NCBI RefSeq assembly: GCF_900091555.1
Contig: NZ_FMCX01000004.1
Location: 310,001-374,000, forward strand
Source: Micromonospora mirobrigensis
GTDB lineage: Bacteria > Actinomycetota > Actinomycetes > Mycobacteriales > Micromonosporaceae
Direction: 5' to 3'
DNA length: 64,000 bases
Part shown: in pieces, positions 50,615-58,422 of the stretch
How the letters are laid out: each line of letters begins with the position of its first letter
How positions within the stretch are numbered: the first letter of the stretch is position 1
Notes under the pieces: generated by a model
Databases searched by the model: none
What the model was told of the DNA's origin: nothing
Seen by the model: only the letters and a program-made list of their open reading frames with translations
Position numbers and translations under genes: made by a program

Positions 50615-52771
50615 TCAGTCGGCCGCGGGACGGACGCGGCCAACCCGGCCGCGGGCCTCGATGTCCCAGCGCCGGCCGAAGGCCAGCAGGCGGCGTACCG
50701 TGATGCCGCCGATCTCGGGCGGGATGTCCGGTTTGACGACCAATCGGCCGTCGACCGGGTCCAGTCCGAGCATCGACCGGACCAGGCTGGCCGGCGCGGT
50801 GGCCGCCCACGCCTGCGGGCTGCACGCCGTCGGGTAGGGCACGGCGAACCGGGTGCGGTCGCGGAACAGGCCGCTGAGCGCCTCCGGCAGCCGGTGGTCG
50901 AACTCGGCGGCGGCGTCCAGCAGGGCCAGCGACAACCGGTTGGCCTCGGAACGGTAGCCGTACCGGGTCAGGCCCAGCACGGCGATGGCGTTGTCGTGCG
51001 GCCAGACGGTGCCCTGGTGGTAGCCGAGCGGGTTGTAGGTGGCATCCTCGCGGGACATGGTGCGGATCCCCCAGCCGGAGAACATGGCCGGCGTGAAGAG
51101 CTGCCGGACCACCCGTGGCGCCCGGTCCGGCGGCACGATGCCGCTCCACAACAGGTGGCCCAGGTTGGAGGTCATCGAGTCGACCCGCTGCTTGTCGCCG
51201 TCGAGGGCCACCGCGTAGTAGCCGCCCCGCTCCTCGATCCAAAAGTCGCGGTTGAACCGCCGGTACAGGTCGTCGGCCTCGGCCCGCAGCCGGCCGGCCA
51301 ACGCCGGGTCGGCCAGCGGGCCGGCGGCCAGCTCGGCGAGCCGCACCTTCGCGTCGTAGGTGTAGCCCTGGACGTCGCTGGTGGCCAGCGGCAGCACCGG
51401 GATCCGCCCGTCGGCGAAGCGCACCCCGTCCGGGGAGTCCCGCCAGCACTGGTTGCCCAGGCCCTGCGGGGAACGGGTGGCGTACTCGACGTAGCCGTCG
51501 CCGTCCCGGTCGCCGTACCGGTCGATCCAGTCCAGCGCGGCGAGGGCCTGCGGCCGCAACGACCGGACGAACTCGTCGTCGCCGCTCCACCGCCAGTACT
51601 CGGAGAGCACGATGAGCCAGAGCTGGGTGGCGTCGGCCGTGCCGTAGTAGGGGCGGTACGGCTTGTCGCCCTGGCGGGTCAGCTCGCCACGGCGTACCTC
51701 GTGCAGGATCTTGCCGGGTTCCTCGTCGGTGAAGTCGTCGCAGCGCTTGCCCTGCGCCCCGGCCAGCGCGAGCAGGGCGCCCTTGGCCAGGTGGGAGCCC
51801 CCGGCGAGCGCCTGGTACGCGGCGATCAGGGTGTCCCGGCCGAAGACCGTGAGGAACCACGGCGCGCCGGCGGCGGGCAGGATCACCTGTTCCCCGCACA
51901 CCTCGATCTCCAACCGCAGCGCGACCAGATCGTGCAACGACCGCTCGGCGACCCGCTCCAGGGTCGGCTCGTCGCTGTGCAGCCGGACGCCCTCGGCCAG
52001 CCACTGCTGGGCGGGGTCGGCGGCGCGACCGTGGAACACGTCGGCGATGTCGGCCCGCACCGGGTTCATCGTGCCCTCACCCGGCGGCAGCGGCACCCGC
52101 AGGTCCACGTGCCACTCCTCCAGCGGGGACAGCTCGATCTCCCAGACCAGCTCAGTGCCCTCGATCCGGTCGGCCGGCGGGTCCGCGGTCACCCGGGTCT
52201 CGGCGGCGAAGCCCTCGTGCTCGTAGGCGAACCGCAGCTCGGAACCGTCGGGTGCGGCGTACCGGCCGATCCACGGGCAGCGGTCCCGTACCTCCGACTT
52301 GACTTCGAACAGGTCGGCGAAGTCGCTCTCCACGGCCAGCCGCAGCTCAAGTCGGACCTGGCCCGGCTGGTTCGACTGGAGCTCGACCCGTTCGTGCAGG
52401 GAGTCCCCGATGAGGCGCATCCGCCGGGTGGTGACGGCGTCGGCCGGCAGCCCGCCGGGCAGCGCGGGGTTGGCCAGCACGAACTGCGCCAGGTTGGGCT
52501 CCATGGGCGCCGACCGCAGGGCGAGCAGCGGCGCGCCGTCGAGCCGCAGTTCCCAGCGGCTGATCAGCCGGGTGTCCTGGTGTACGAGTCCGCCGATGGT
52601 GCCCGCCGGCACGTCCCCGGTGGGGCTCGAGTACATGAACGTCGAGCCGCGGACCACCGCGATGGCGTCCGGGCCGAGCTCCGGCGGCATCGCCCTGGCC
52701 TCGCCCTGCCGTCCGGCGTCCTTCGGCGCGTACGGCATCGGGTCCACCGGCGTCGGTCGGAGTCTGGCCAT
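50615..52771 (-). CDS. Amylo-alpha-1,6-glucosidase-type glycoside hydrolase
   Basis: A 718-residue protein. The N-terminal beta-rich domain (about 35-250, GLVHQDTRLISRWELRLDG and HERVELQSNQPGQ) is the glycogen-debranching N-terminal type. An (alpha/alpha)6 barrel follows (about 290-690): AGAPWFLTVFGRDTLIAAYQ with an acidic catalytic residue, YGTADATQLWLIVLSEYWRW, LATSDVQGYTYDAKVRLAEL, and PLGYHQGTVWPHDNAIAVLG with the second acid region. Substrate is probably a glucan or glucosylated metabolite; many actinobacteria carry it outside the glg locus. It is divergent from the M28 peptidase gene. Confidence 0.82.
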   Translation of the reverse strand: MARLRPTPVDPMPYAPKDAGRQGEARAMPPELGPDAIAVVRGSTFMYSSPTGDVPAGTIGGLVHQDTRLISRWELRLDGAPLLALRSAPMEPNLAQFVLANPALPGGLPADAVTTRRMRLIGDSLHERVELQSNQPGQVRLELRLAVESDFADLFEVKSEVRDRCPWIGRYAAPDGSELRFAYEHEGFAAETRVTADPPADRIEGTELVWEIELSPLEEWHVDLRVPLPPGEGTMNPVRADIADVFHGRAADPAQQWLAEGVRLHSDEPTLERVAERSLHDLVALRLEIEVCGEQVILPAAGAPWFLTVFGRDTLIAAYQALAGGSHLAKGALLALAGAQGKRCDDFTDEEPGKILHEVRRGELTRQGDKPYRPYYGTADATQLWLIVLSEYWRWSGDDEFVRSLRPQALAALDWIDRYGDRDGDGYVEYATRSPQGLGNQCWRDSPDGVRFADGRIPVLPLATSDVQGYTYDAKVRLAELAAGPLADPALAGRLRAEADDLYRRFNRDFWIEERGGYYAVALDGDKQRVDSMTSNLGHLLWSGIVPPDRAPRVVRQLFTPAMFSGWGIRTMSREDATYNPLGYHQGTVWPHDNAIAVLGLTRYGYRSEANRLSLALLDAAAEFDHRLPEALSGLFRDRTRFAVPYPTACSPQAWAATAPASLVRSMLGLDPVDGRLVVKPDIPPEIGGITVRRLLAFGRRWDIEARGRVGRVRPAAD

Positions 52772-52805
52772 GACATCGAGGCTAGGCCGGGGAGGGCGAG
52801 GCCGA

Positions 52806-52827
52806 CCTCACCCGGACCGGATGATCC
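52806..52827 (-). promoter_or_regulatory. Shared upstream motif, copy 2
   Basis: CCTCACCCGG then CGGATGATCC on the plus strand, 35 bases upstream of the ATG at 52771. It differs from the element at 46106-46128 at only three aligned positions. Confidence 0.4.
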
Positions 52828-52879
52828 TCGGAACGCGGCAGAGATAGACACACCTCCATCCCGGAGGGAGGATGCGGTC

Positions 52880-54325
52880 ATGAGCGAGCACACCGGACAA
52901 GGGCGACCCACCCGGCCGACCCGTCGCACGTTCCTGACCGCTTCCGCCGCGGCCACCGCCGCCGTCGCCGCCCCGCTGGCCGCCGGCCCGGCGGCGGCCG
53001 ACTCGCAGACCCACAATCCGCCCGGCCCCGGCCGGCCCGCCCACCCGCAGCAGCCGGACCGTGAGCTGCGCGCGCTGCTGCGCGAGGTCGACCGGGACCG
53101 GATCGAGGCCACCGTGCGCCGGCTGGCCGCCTTCGGCACCCGGCACACCCTCTCCGACCAGGACAACCCCGAGCGGGGCATCGGCGCCGCCCGGGACTGG
53201 ATCTTCGCGCAGCTCTCCGGGTACGCCGCCGCCTCCGGCGGCCGGATGACCGTGCAGCTCCAGTCGTACGTCCAGCAGCCGGCGTCCCGGATCCCGGTGG
53301 CCACCCGGATCACCAACGTGGTCGCCACCCTGCGCGGCGAGACCGCCCCCGACCGGGTGTACGTGGTGACCGGGCACTACGACTCGCGGGCCACCGACGT
53401 GCTGGACGCGGTCAGCGACGCGCCGGGCGCCGACGACGACGCCTCCGGCGTGGCGGTGGTGATGGAGCTGGCCCGGGTGATGGCCACCCGGCGCAGCGAG
53501 GCGACCGTCGTCTTCGCCGCCGTGGCCGGCGAGGAGCAGGGCCTGTACGGCTCGACCTACCTGGCCGGGCAGCTCAAGGCGGCCGGCGTGGACGTGCAGG
53601 GCATGTTCAGCGACGACATCGTCGGTTCCAGCACCGCCGACGACGGCACCCGCGACCCGCGGACGGTCCGACTCTTCGCCGAGGGCGTGCCGACCGCCGA
53701 GACCCCCGCCGAGGCGAGCGTGCGGCAGTCGGTCGGCGGCGAGAACGACTCCCCGTCCCGGCAGCTGGCCCGGTTCGTCGCCGACGTGGCCGACAACGGC
53801 GCCACCGGCATGCGCGTGCGGGTGATCTACCGGCGGGACCGCTACCTGCGCGGCAGCGACCACATCCCGTTCCTGCGCGAGGGCTGGCCGGCCGGGCGGT
53901 TCACCGAGCCGAACGAGGACTTCGCCCACCAGCACCAGGACGTCCGGGTGGTCGACGGCGTCCAGTACGGCGACCTGCCGGAGTTCTGCGACTTCGACTA
54001 CATCACCCGGGTGGCGCGGGTGAACGGCGCGGCGCTGTGGTCGCTGGCCCAGGCGCCGGGCACCCCGAAGGGGGCGATCGTCGTCACCACCAACCTGACA
54101 AACGACACCACCCTGCGCTGGCAGCGCGGCGACGAGCCGGACCTGGCCGGCTACGAGGTGGTGTGGCGGGAGACCACGGCGGCCGAGTGGCAGAAGGTGA
54201 TCCCGGTCGGCGACGTCACCGAGGTCACCGTCGACCTGTCCAAGGACAACGTCTTCTTCGGCGTACGCGCGGTGGACGGCGCCGGGCACCGCAGCCCGGT
54301 CGCCTTCCCCCGCCCCGGCAGCTGA
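52880..54325 (+). CDS. Secreted M28-family zinc aminopeptidase
   Basis: A 481-residue exported peptidase. The start ATG at 52880 follows GGAGGGAGG by 8 bases. A Tat signal (TRRTFLTASAAATAAVA) ends near PAAAD at about residue 40. The di-zinc site is complete: His and first ligands in VVTGHYDSRA, the bridging Asp in APGADDDASGVAV, the general base and ligand Glu-Glu in AVAGEEQGLYGS, Asp in MFSDDIVGSS, and His in GSDHIPFLREGW. Residues 395-480 form a fibronectin-III-like domain (YEVVWRETTAAEWQKV). It probably trims peptides outside the cell. Confidence 0.93.
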   Translation: MSEHTGQGRPTRPTRRTFLTASAAATAAVAAPLAAGPAAADSQTHNPPGPGRPAHPQQPDRELRALLREVDRDRIEATVRRLAAFGTRHTLSDQDNPERGIGAARDWIFAQLSGYAAASGGRMTVQLQSYVQQPASRIPVATRITNVVATLRGETAPDRVYVVTGHYDSRATDVLDAVSDAPGADDDASGVAVVMELARVMATRRSEATVVFAAVAGEEQGLYGSTYLAGQLKAAGVDVQGMFSDDIVGSSTADDGTRDPRTVRLFAEGVPTAETPAEASVRQSVGGENDSPSRQLARFVADVADNGATGMRVRVIYRRDRYLRGSDHIPFLREGWPAGRFTEPNEDFAHQHQDVRVVDGVQYGDLPEFCDFDYITRVARVNGAALWSLAQAPGTPKGAIVVTTNLTNDTTLRWQRGDEPDLAGYEVVWRETTAAEWQKVIPVGDVTEVTVDLSKDNVFFGVRAVDGAGHRSPVAFPRPGS

Positions 54326-54331
54326 GCATGC

Positions 54332-54383
54332 AAGGAGGGGCCCCTTGTTAACGCCTCCGGTATGGCAGGGGGCCCCTGTTAAC
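54332..54383. repeat. 52-bp GTTAAC/GGGGCCCC repeat, copy 2
   Basis: Lies 6 bases after the M28 stop codon and matches copy 1 (23572-23623) at 49 of 52 positions. Its final GTTAAC (54378-54383) supplies the TAA stop codon of the convergent GNAT gene. Both copies sit at gene ends. Confidence 0.85.
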
Positions 54384-54903
54384 CGGTCGGGGCGGTGATC
54401 GCCCAGCGTTCGTGGTCGCGCCAGGCGCCGTCGACGAACAGGTAGTCGGGCGAGAAGCCCTCCAGCCGGAAGCCGAGCTTGCGGGCCACCCGCTTCGACG
54501 GCTCGTTGCCGGGCTGGATGTTCGCCTCCAACCGGTGCAGGCCCAGCGTGTCGAGGGCGTGCGCCACGACCAGGCCGATCCCGGTCGAGGCGTGGCCGGT
54601 GCCGGCGTACGGGAGGAGGGCGGCGTAGCCGAGGAACCCGCCCCGCAGCGGACCCATGATGATCCCGCCGATGTTGGCGTAACCGGCGATCGCGCCGCTG
54701 TCGAGGTCGCAGAACAGGAAGCTCTGCGTGTCGCGCCGACGGGCCTTGGCCAGGTACGCCGCGAACGCCGCCGGGGTGTCCGGGGGCGCCACCCAGGGGT
54801 GGTGCAGCTCGCGGCTGCGCCGGGCGGCGGCGGTGAACTCGGCCTCGTCGGTGGGGCGGGGCCGGCGGATGCCCACCCTCCCCGCGGTACGCAGGTATCT
54901 CAC
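54379..54903 (-). CDS. GNAT-family N-acetyltransferase (RimJ/RimL type)
   Basis: A 174-residue acetyl-CoA-dependent acetyltransferase. It has the strand-helix start IRRPRPTDEAEFTAAARRSR, the acetyl-CoA pyrophosphate loop region AGTGHASTGIGLVVAHALD (slightly modified from Q/RxxGxG/A), and the typical end GLHRLEANIQPGNEPSKRVARKLGFRLEGF. Such enzymes modify N-terminal amines of ribosomal proteins, antibiotics or small molecules; the target is unknown. The stop codon lies in a repeat element. Confidence 0.85.
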   Translation of the reverse strand: MRYLRTAGRVGIRRPRPTDEAEFTAAARRSRELHHPWVAPPDTPAAFAAYLAKARRRDTQSFLFCDLDSGAIAGYANIGGIIMGPLRGGFLGYAALLPYAGTGHASTGIGLVVAHALDTLGLHRLEANIQPGNEPSKRVARKLGFRLEGFSPDYLFVDGAWRDHERWAITAPTG

Positions 54904-55034
54904 GACCGATCACTCTCGCCCCTGGCCGGCGCGGCTGTCCAACCGACCCCCGGGCGCGACGACCGGCGGACGGGGTCGCGGGCGCGACGATCGGCCCGTA
55001 GGGTCGGCACTCCACCGACGTTCGGAGGCTGATC

Positions 55035-55100
55035 ATGGGTATGGGCGCTCTCGGCACGATGCTGGCCTCCGCTTCGTCGCGGGCGACGCCGGTCCGCTGA
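55035..55100 (+). CDS. Short upstream ORF 1 in the MFS leader (21 codons)
   Basis: ATG at 55035 preceded by GGAGG at 55024-55028, stop at 55098-55100. The peptide begins MGMGALGTMLASASSR and ends TPVR; no similarity known. The good ribosome site suggests that it is translated. A small hairpin (GACCC-TCCG-GGGTC) begins in its stop codon. Confidence 0.45.
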   Translation: MGMGALGTMLASASSRATPVR

Positions 55101-55219
55101 CCCTCCGGGGTCGACAAACCCCCGCTCACCCGTCGCGAAGCGATGAAGTGACCCGCCTCAGGCGCGGGTCCTCCGTCATGGCGTGACCACGCCACCACAT
55201 CGCTTCCGAGGGAGTCCTC
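55099..55219 (+). ncRNA. Structured leader RNA of the MFS pump gene
   Basis: A perfect 9-bp closing stem, GAAGCGATG (55137-55145) with CATCGCTTC (55198-55206), encloses two hairpins: GACCCGC/GCGGGTC (55150-55156 with 55164-55170) and GGCGT/ACGCC (55180-55184 with 55189-55193). This is a three-way junction. Directly after it, GAGG-GAGT-CCTC (55208-55219) is a short hairpin holding the ribosome site of uORF 2. A GACCC-TCCG-GGGTC hairpin precedes it. The layout resembles an attenuator or riboswitch; I cannot match it to a known class. Confidence 0.5.
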
Positions 55220-55291
55220 GTGTTTCCGCACCTGCCGTGCGGGCGTCTCGTCGCGCCCGCATGCCGTTGCATCTGCCGGTGGTCCCGATGA
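55220..55291 (+). CDS. Short upstream ORF 2 coupled to the MFS gene (23 codons)
   Basis: GTG at 55220 with GAGGGAG at 55208-55214, stop TGA at 55289-55291 overlapping the MFS ATG at 55288 (ATGA). The peptide starts MFPHLPCGRL and ends CRCICRWSR, Cys- and Arg-rich. The MFS ATG has no ribosome site of its own, so its translation probably depends on ribosomes finishing this peptide. Confidence 0.5.
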   Translation: MFPHLPCGRLVAPACRCICRWSR

Positions 55292-56517
55292 CCGCCACCA
55301 CCGACCGGGCTCCGCTGGGCCCCGACTTCACCTGGCTCTGGACCGCCAGCGCCGTGTCGAACCTCGGCGACGGCGTCACCATGGTCGCCGGCCCGCTGCT
55401 GGTCGCCTCGATCAGCGACGATCCCGTCGCGGTGGCCGCCGCGGCGCTCGCCCCGCAGCTGCCCTGGCTGCTCTTCGCGCTGGTCAGCGGGGCCCTCGTG
55501 GACCGCTTCGACAGGCGTCGCCTGATCGTCGCGGTCAACCTCGGCCGAGGGCTCGTGCTGGCCGCGCTCGCCGCGGCCGTGCTCCTCGGCGTGGCCACCG
55601 TGCCGCTGATCTGCCTGGCGTTCTTCCTGACCGGCGTCGGGGAGACCCTGGCCGACACCGCGTCCGGGGCGCTACTGCCGTCGGTGGTGCCGCCGGAGCG
55701 GCTGGAACAGGCCAACAGCCGGCTCTTCGCCACCTTCGTGATCGGCAACCAGTTCGCGGCGAAGCCGCTCGGGGCGTACCTCTTCGTCCTGGCGGCGGCG
55801 CTGCCGTTCAGTGTCGACGCGGCCTCCTTCGGGCTGGCCGCGCTGCTGCTGGCCCTGCTGCGCTGGCGGCCGGTTCCGGCCGCGACGACCGCATCCGGGG
55901 CCACCGACCGGCGGCGCTCGCTGCGGGCCGACATCGCCGACGGGGTACGCGCCCTGTGGGCTGTCCCGGTGCTGCGCACCCTGGCGGTCAGCATCGCGGT
56001 GATGAACGTCGCGTTCTGCGCGGCGTTCGCGGCATTCGTGCTGTACGCCGGGCAGCGGCTGGGCCTCGGGGACGTCGGGTACGGGGTGCTGCTCACCGCG
56101 TCGGCGCTGGGCGGGCTGGCCGGCAGCGCGCTGGCCACCCGGCTGCGGTCCCGGTTCGGCACGCCGAACTTGCTGCGTGCCGGCCTGCTGATCGAAGTCG
56201 GACTCCAGGTCGTGCTGGCCACCACCCGGCAGCCCTGGGTGGCCGGCGTGGCGCTGGCGATCTGGGGCGTGCACACGATGGTCTGGGGCGTGTTGGTGGT
56301 GTCGCTGCGGCAACGGCTCGTGCCGGACCGGCTGCGCGGCCGGGTGAACAGCGTCTACGCGCTGGCCGACCTGGGCGGCGCGGCCATCGGCACCACCCTC
56401 GGTGGAGTGGTCGCCCAGGCGACCGGCAGCCTCCTGACGCCGTTCTGGCTGGCGGCCGGCGCGCTGGCGGCGCTCACCGCGCTGGCCTGGCGCCGCCTCG
56501 CTGACACCCGGGGCTGA
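55288..56517 (+). CDS. MFS efflux transporter (MefA/TetV-like group)
   Basis: A 409-residue transporter with about 12 membrane helices. The ATG at 55288 is chosen because DFTWLWTASAVSNLGDGVTM, the usual start of this group, follows 12 residues later and because of coupling to the upstream peptide; earlier in-frame starts are possible. Motif A between helices 2 and 3 reads GALVDRFDRRRL. The group contains macrolide and other drug exporters, but most members are untested. The gene ends before a 17-bp terminator stem. A second copy of its last codons lies at 58195-58257. Confidence 0.88.
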   Translation: MTATTDRAPLGPDFTWLWTASAVSNLGDGVTMVAGPLLVASISDDPVAVAAAALAPQLPWLLFALVSGALVDRFDRRRLIVAVNLGRGLVLAALAAAVLLGVATVPLICLAFFLTGVGETLADTASGALLPSVVPPERLEQANSRLFATFVIGNQFAAKPLGAYLFVLAAALPFSVDAASFGLAALLLALLRWRPVPAATTASGATDRRRSLRADIADGVRALWAVPVLRTLAVSIAVMNVAFCAAFAAFVLYAGQRLGLGDVGYGVLLTASALGGLAGSALATRLRSRFGTPNLLRAGLLIEVGLQVVLATTRQPWVAGVALAIWGVHTMVWGVLVVSLRQRLVPDRLRGRVNSVYALADLGGAAIGTTLGGVVAQATGSLLTPFWLAAGALAALTALAWRRLADTRG

Positions 56518-56574
56518 CCGGCCACCCTGCGGTGGGCGGCCGGTCGGCCGCCCACCGCAGGCACGTCAGCTCAG
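56479..56574. repeat. Tail of the MFS gene, parent copy of a partial duplication
   Basis: The last codons of the MFS gene (LAWRRLAD region), the stop and the right half of the terminator recur at 58195-58257. About 41 of 46 bases match in the coding part and a 16-base block (GCCCACCGCAGGCACG) matches exactly beyond it. The second copy lacks 26 bases of the terminator's left arm, a gap bordered by GGCC on both sides. Confidence 0.7.
56526..56561 (+). terminator. Perfect 17-bp hairpin after the MFS gene
   Basis: CCTGCGGTGGGCGGCCG (56526-56542) and its exact complement (56545-56561), 2-base loop, 9 bases after the stop codon. Confidence 0.88.
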
Positions 56575-56670
56575 CGTCACGTCCCGGGCCTCCCCCACCC
56601 CGTCGAAGACGTTCACCCCGAACTGCCCGGCGGTGATCCGGAGCGTGGTCGGCGACTCGGCACGCCGCGT
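56566..56670 (-). pseudogene. C-terminal remnant of an unidentified gene
   Basis: About 34 codons on the minus strand ending at a TGA at 56566-56568, with an in-frame stop upstream. They encode ESPTTLRITAGQFGVNVFDG followed by a short VGEARDVTLS end. This reads like the beta-strand-rich tail of a larger enzyme. The rest of 56570-56892 holds only short fragments in this style (for example ENCDTALVERVLEPLAR on the minus strand) and no complete gene. Confidence 0.4.
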
Positions 56671-56892
56671 ACGTCAGCGCGCCAGCGGTTCCAGCACCCG
56701 CTCGACCAGCGCCGTGTCGCAGTTCTCGGTCACCTCGCTCAGACGCCCGTCAACCACTGGCGGGATTCGACCAGCTGGGCCATCAGCGGCCGCAGAAGCC
56801 TCAACCAACTTGAGGGTTCACTGAGGACTGTCCGGCAGGACCCTCGACGAGTGGGTCTTCCTCAGCCAGCTTCAGCGCTCGTGCAGCATGCT

Positions 56893-57288
56893 TCAGGCGC
56901 CGTCCGGTTCGCCGTCGATCTGTGTCAAGTCCCAGGTGGACAGGCAGAACGGGTGGCCCGCCGGATCGGAGTACACGAAGCAGTGGTCGGAGTTCGGTTG
57001 GAAGTCGAATCGGCTGGCACCGGCGGCGAGGACCCGCGCGCCGGTGGCCGCGAGGTCGTCGACGAAGAAGTCGAGGTGCATCTGCATTGGTACGCCGCCT
57101 TGCGGCCACTCGGGTGCGCGGAACTGGTCGACCTGCTGGAAGCCGATGACCGCGTGTGGCCCGGTGACGGTCGCCCAGTGGGAGTCGCCCTTCGCCACGC
57201 CGCCGGTGATCAGGGCGTAGAACCTGGCCAAGGCGAGGGCATCGGGCGCGTTGAGCGTGACACCGCTGAGCCGGATCGTGTCGGTCAT
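56893..57288 (-). CDS. VOC-family (glyoxalase-fold) protein
   Basis: A 131-residue protein made of two VOC modules: IRLSGVTLNAPDALALARFYALITGG and MHLDFFVDDLAATGARVLAAGASRF, ending FVYSDPAGHPFCLSTWD. Likely ligand-binding or detoxifying; the His/Glu positions for metal are partly present. Its ATG overlaps the stop of the SRPBCC gene by one base (TGATG), so it is the third gene of an ArsR-led operon. Confidence 0.88.
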   Translation of the reverse strand: MTDTIRLSGVTLNAPDALALARFYALITGGVAKGDSHWATVTGPHAVIGFQQVDQFRAPEWPQGGVPMQMHLDFFVDDLAATGARVLAAGASRFDFQPNSDHCFVYSDPAGHPFCLSTWDLTQIDGEPDGA

Positions 57289-57812
57289 CAGGCGGTCACC
57301 ATCTTCTCGTAGGCCGGAGTGAGCTCTGTCCACCGGGCACGCCAGGTCGGCTCCGGCGACTGTTCGGTCCACGAGTCGGGGCCGGCCGCGGTCTCGCCCC
57401 GCAGTGACCGTGCGAGATCCTCGAGGTGGGCCTGCCATCCGGCGCCATAGAAGTAGAGGCGTTCCCGCGGTAGGCCGCGCTCCTCGACGACCAGGCGCGT
57501 GCGGTGGCCCTCCTCGGTCAGCCATGCCTCGATCTGGGCCTCGTCTTCGGTGTCTGGTTCTGTGGTGAGCAGCAGATGGTGGGGCTTCTCGCAGGCGTCG
57601 ATGCGCGCGGGGCCGGTCCAGGTGCTGGTGAACACGGCATGGATCGAGCCACCGACCCGCAGGTCGCCAGAGACCTTGGCGATCCAGCGGGCGAGCCGTT
57701 CCGGATTCGTGCACGCCTCCCACAGGTCGTCGATGTGGGTGTCGTAGACGTCCTCGACGCGCACCGCGCCGCGGGTGCTGTCCAGCGACCGTACAGTGCC
57801 GATGATTTTCAC
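57288..57812 (-). CDS. SRPBCC/AHSA1-like lipid- or ligand-binding protein
   Basis: A 174-residue START/Bet v1-type helix-grip protein. It begins VRVEDVYDTHIDDLWEACTN, then PERLARWIAKVSGDLRVGGS, the hallmark of the AHSA1 group, and continues with strands ARIDACEKPHHLLLT and HRTRLVVEERGL. The C-terminal long helix lines the cavity. This type is very often paired with an ArsR regulator, as here, with a four-base overlap. The ligand is unknown. Confidence 0.9.
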   Translation of the reverse strand: MKIIGTVRSLDSTRGAVRVEDVYDTHIDDLWEACTNPERLARWIAKVSGDLRVGGSIHAVFTSTWTGPARIDACEKPHHLLLTTEPDTEDEAQIEAWLTEEGHRTRLVVEERGLPRERLYFYGAGWQAHLEDLARSLRGETAAGPDSWTEQSPEPTWRARWTELTPAYEKMVTA

Positions 57813-58126
57813 TCTCGTGCCTTCTTTCCTCGGGCGATCTCCGTGTGCAGGGCGTCGAGTCGGTTGCGCCAGAGCGCGCGGTACGGCTCCAACCAGGCGT
57901 CCACCTCGGCGAGTGCCTCCGGCCGGAGGCTGTAGATCCGCCGCTGCGCGTCCTGGCGGACATCGACCAGTCCCACCTCCCGCAGCACGCGCAGGTGCCG
58001 GGAAACCCCCGGGCGGGCGATCGGGAGCGCCTCCGCGAGCTCACCGGCCGTCGCCGGGTGCCTGCGGAGGATGTCAAGCACCGTGCGCCGGCTCGGATCC
58101 GCCAGCGCCTGCAATACCGCATCCAT
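57809..58126 (-). CDS. ArsR-family winged-helix regulator
   Basis: A 105-residue repressor. The ATG at 58126 (MDAVLQALADPSRRTVLDIL) is the standard start of this group. The recognition helix lies in IARPGVSRHLRVLREVGLVD and the wing in RRIYSLRPEA. No metal-binding Cys pair (CVC) is present, so it belongs to the group that senses other signals. It heads the operon ArsR-SRPBCC-VOC and probably represses it. Confidence 0.92.
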   Translation of the reverse strand: MDAVLQALADPSRRTVLDILRRHPATAGELAEALPIARPGVSRHLRVLREVGLVDVRQDAQRRIYSLRPEALAEVDAWLEPYRALWRNRLDALHTEIARGKKARE

Positions 58127-58135
58127 GATGGCTCG

Positions 58136-58164
58136 AATGTAACTGGTCGGGTACGTAACAACAA
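58136..58164 (-). promoter_or_regulatory. Promoter of the ArsR operon
   Basis: On the minus strand, TTGTTG (58164-58159), a 17-base spacer and TACATT (58141-58136). Transcription would start within a few bases of the ATG at 58126, so the message may be leaderless. GTTAC appears twice in this stretch, a possible binding site for the regulator. Confidence 0.5.
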
Positions 58165-58194
58165 GGGCATATAGCGCCCCCGGAGGTGAGCCCC

Positions 58195-58257
58195 CGCGCT
58201 GGCCTGGCACCGCCTCGCCGACAACACGCGGCTGACCGGCCGCCCACCGCAGGCACG
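58195..58257. repeat. Second copy of the MFS gene tail
   Basis: Carries the codons for ALAWHRLAD, a following GGCTGACCGGCC and the block GCCCACCGCAGGCACG, matching 56479-56574 apart from a 26-base gap and a few changes. No MFS gene precedes it; the ArsR operon lies between the two copies. Confidence 0.7.
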
Positions 58258-58282
58258 GCCGACGGATTTACGGAGCCGACAC

Positions 58283-58311
58283 TTGACCGTCACACGAAGC
58301 GCTCTTACGCT
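58283..58311 (+). promoter_or_regulatory. Promoter of the ABC-transporter/GH172 operon
   Basis: TTGACC at 58283-58288, a 17-base spacer and TACGCT at 58306-58311. Two LacI-type operators begin five bases downstream. Confidence 0.7.
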
Positions 58312-58315
58312 CTGC

Positions 58316-58344
58316 CAAAAGCTTTTGCCAAAAGGTTTTGGCAA
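58316..58344 (+). promoter_or_regulatory. Two overlapping LacI-type operators
   Basis: CAAAAGCTTTTG (58316-58327) is a perfect 12-base palindrome. TTGCCAAAA at 58325-58333 and TTTTGGCAA at 58336-58344 are 9-base arms around a central GG. Both resemble the CAAAA(CG)TTTTG consensus of LacI-family regulators in actinobacteria. They sit at about +1 to +25 relative to the promoter above, where a bound repressor would block transcription. Confidence 0.8.
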
Positions 58345-58422
58345 CCGCCTCACCGACCTCCACCACACGCTCCGGCGTGCGCCCCCACGCGCCCGGACCA
58401 CCCCTCGAAACGGAGCAGAACC

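Noticed and set aside
50591..52880. Very long plus-strand open frame running into the M28 peptidase
   Set aside because: It is antisense to a well-supported amylo-glucosidase gene; the frame is open only because of high GC, and its product is low-complexity. The real start is the ATG at 52880 with a strong ribosome site.
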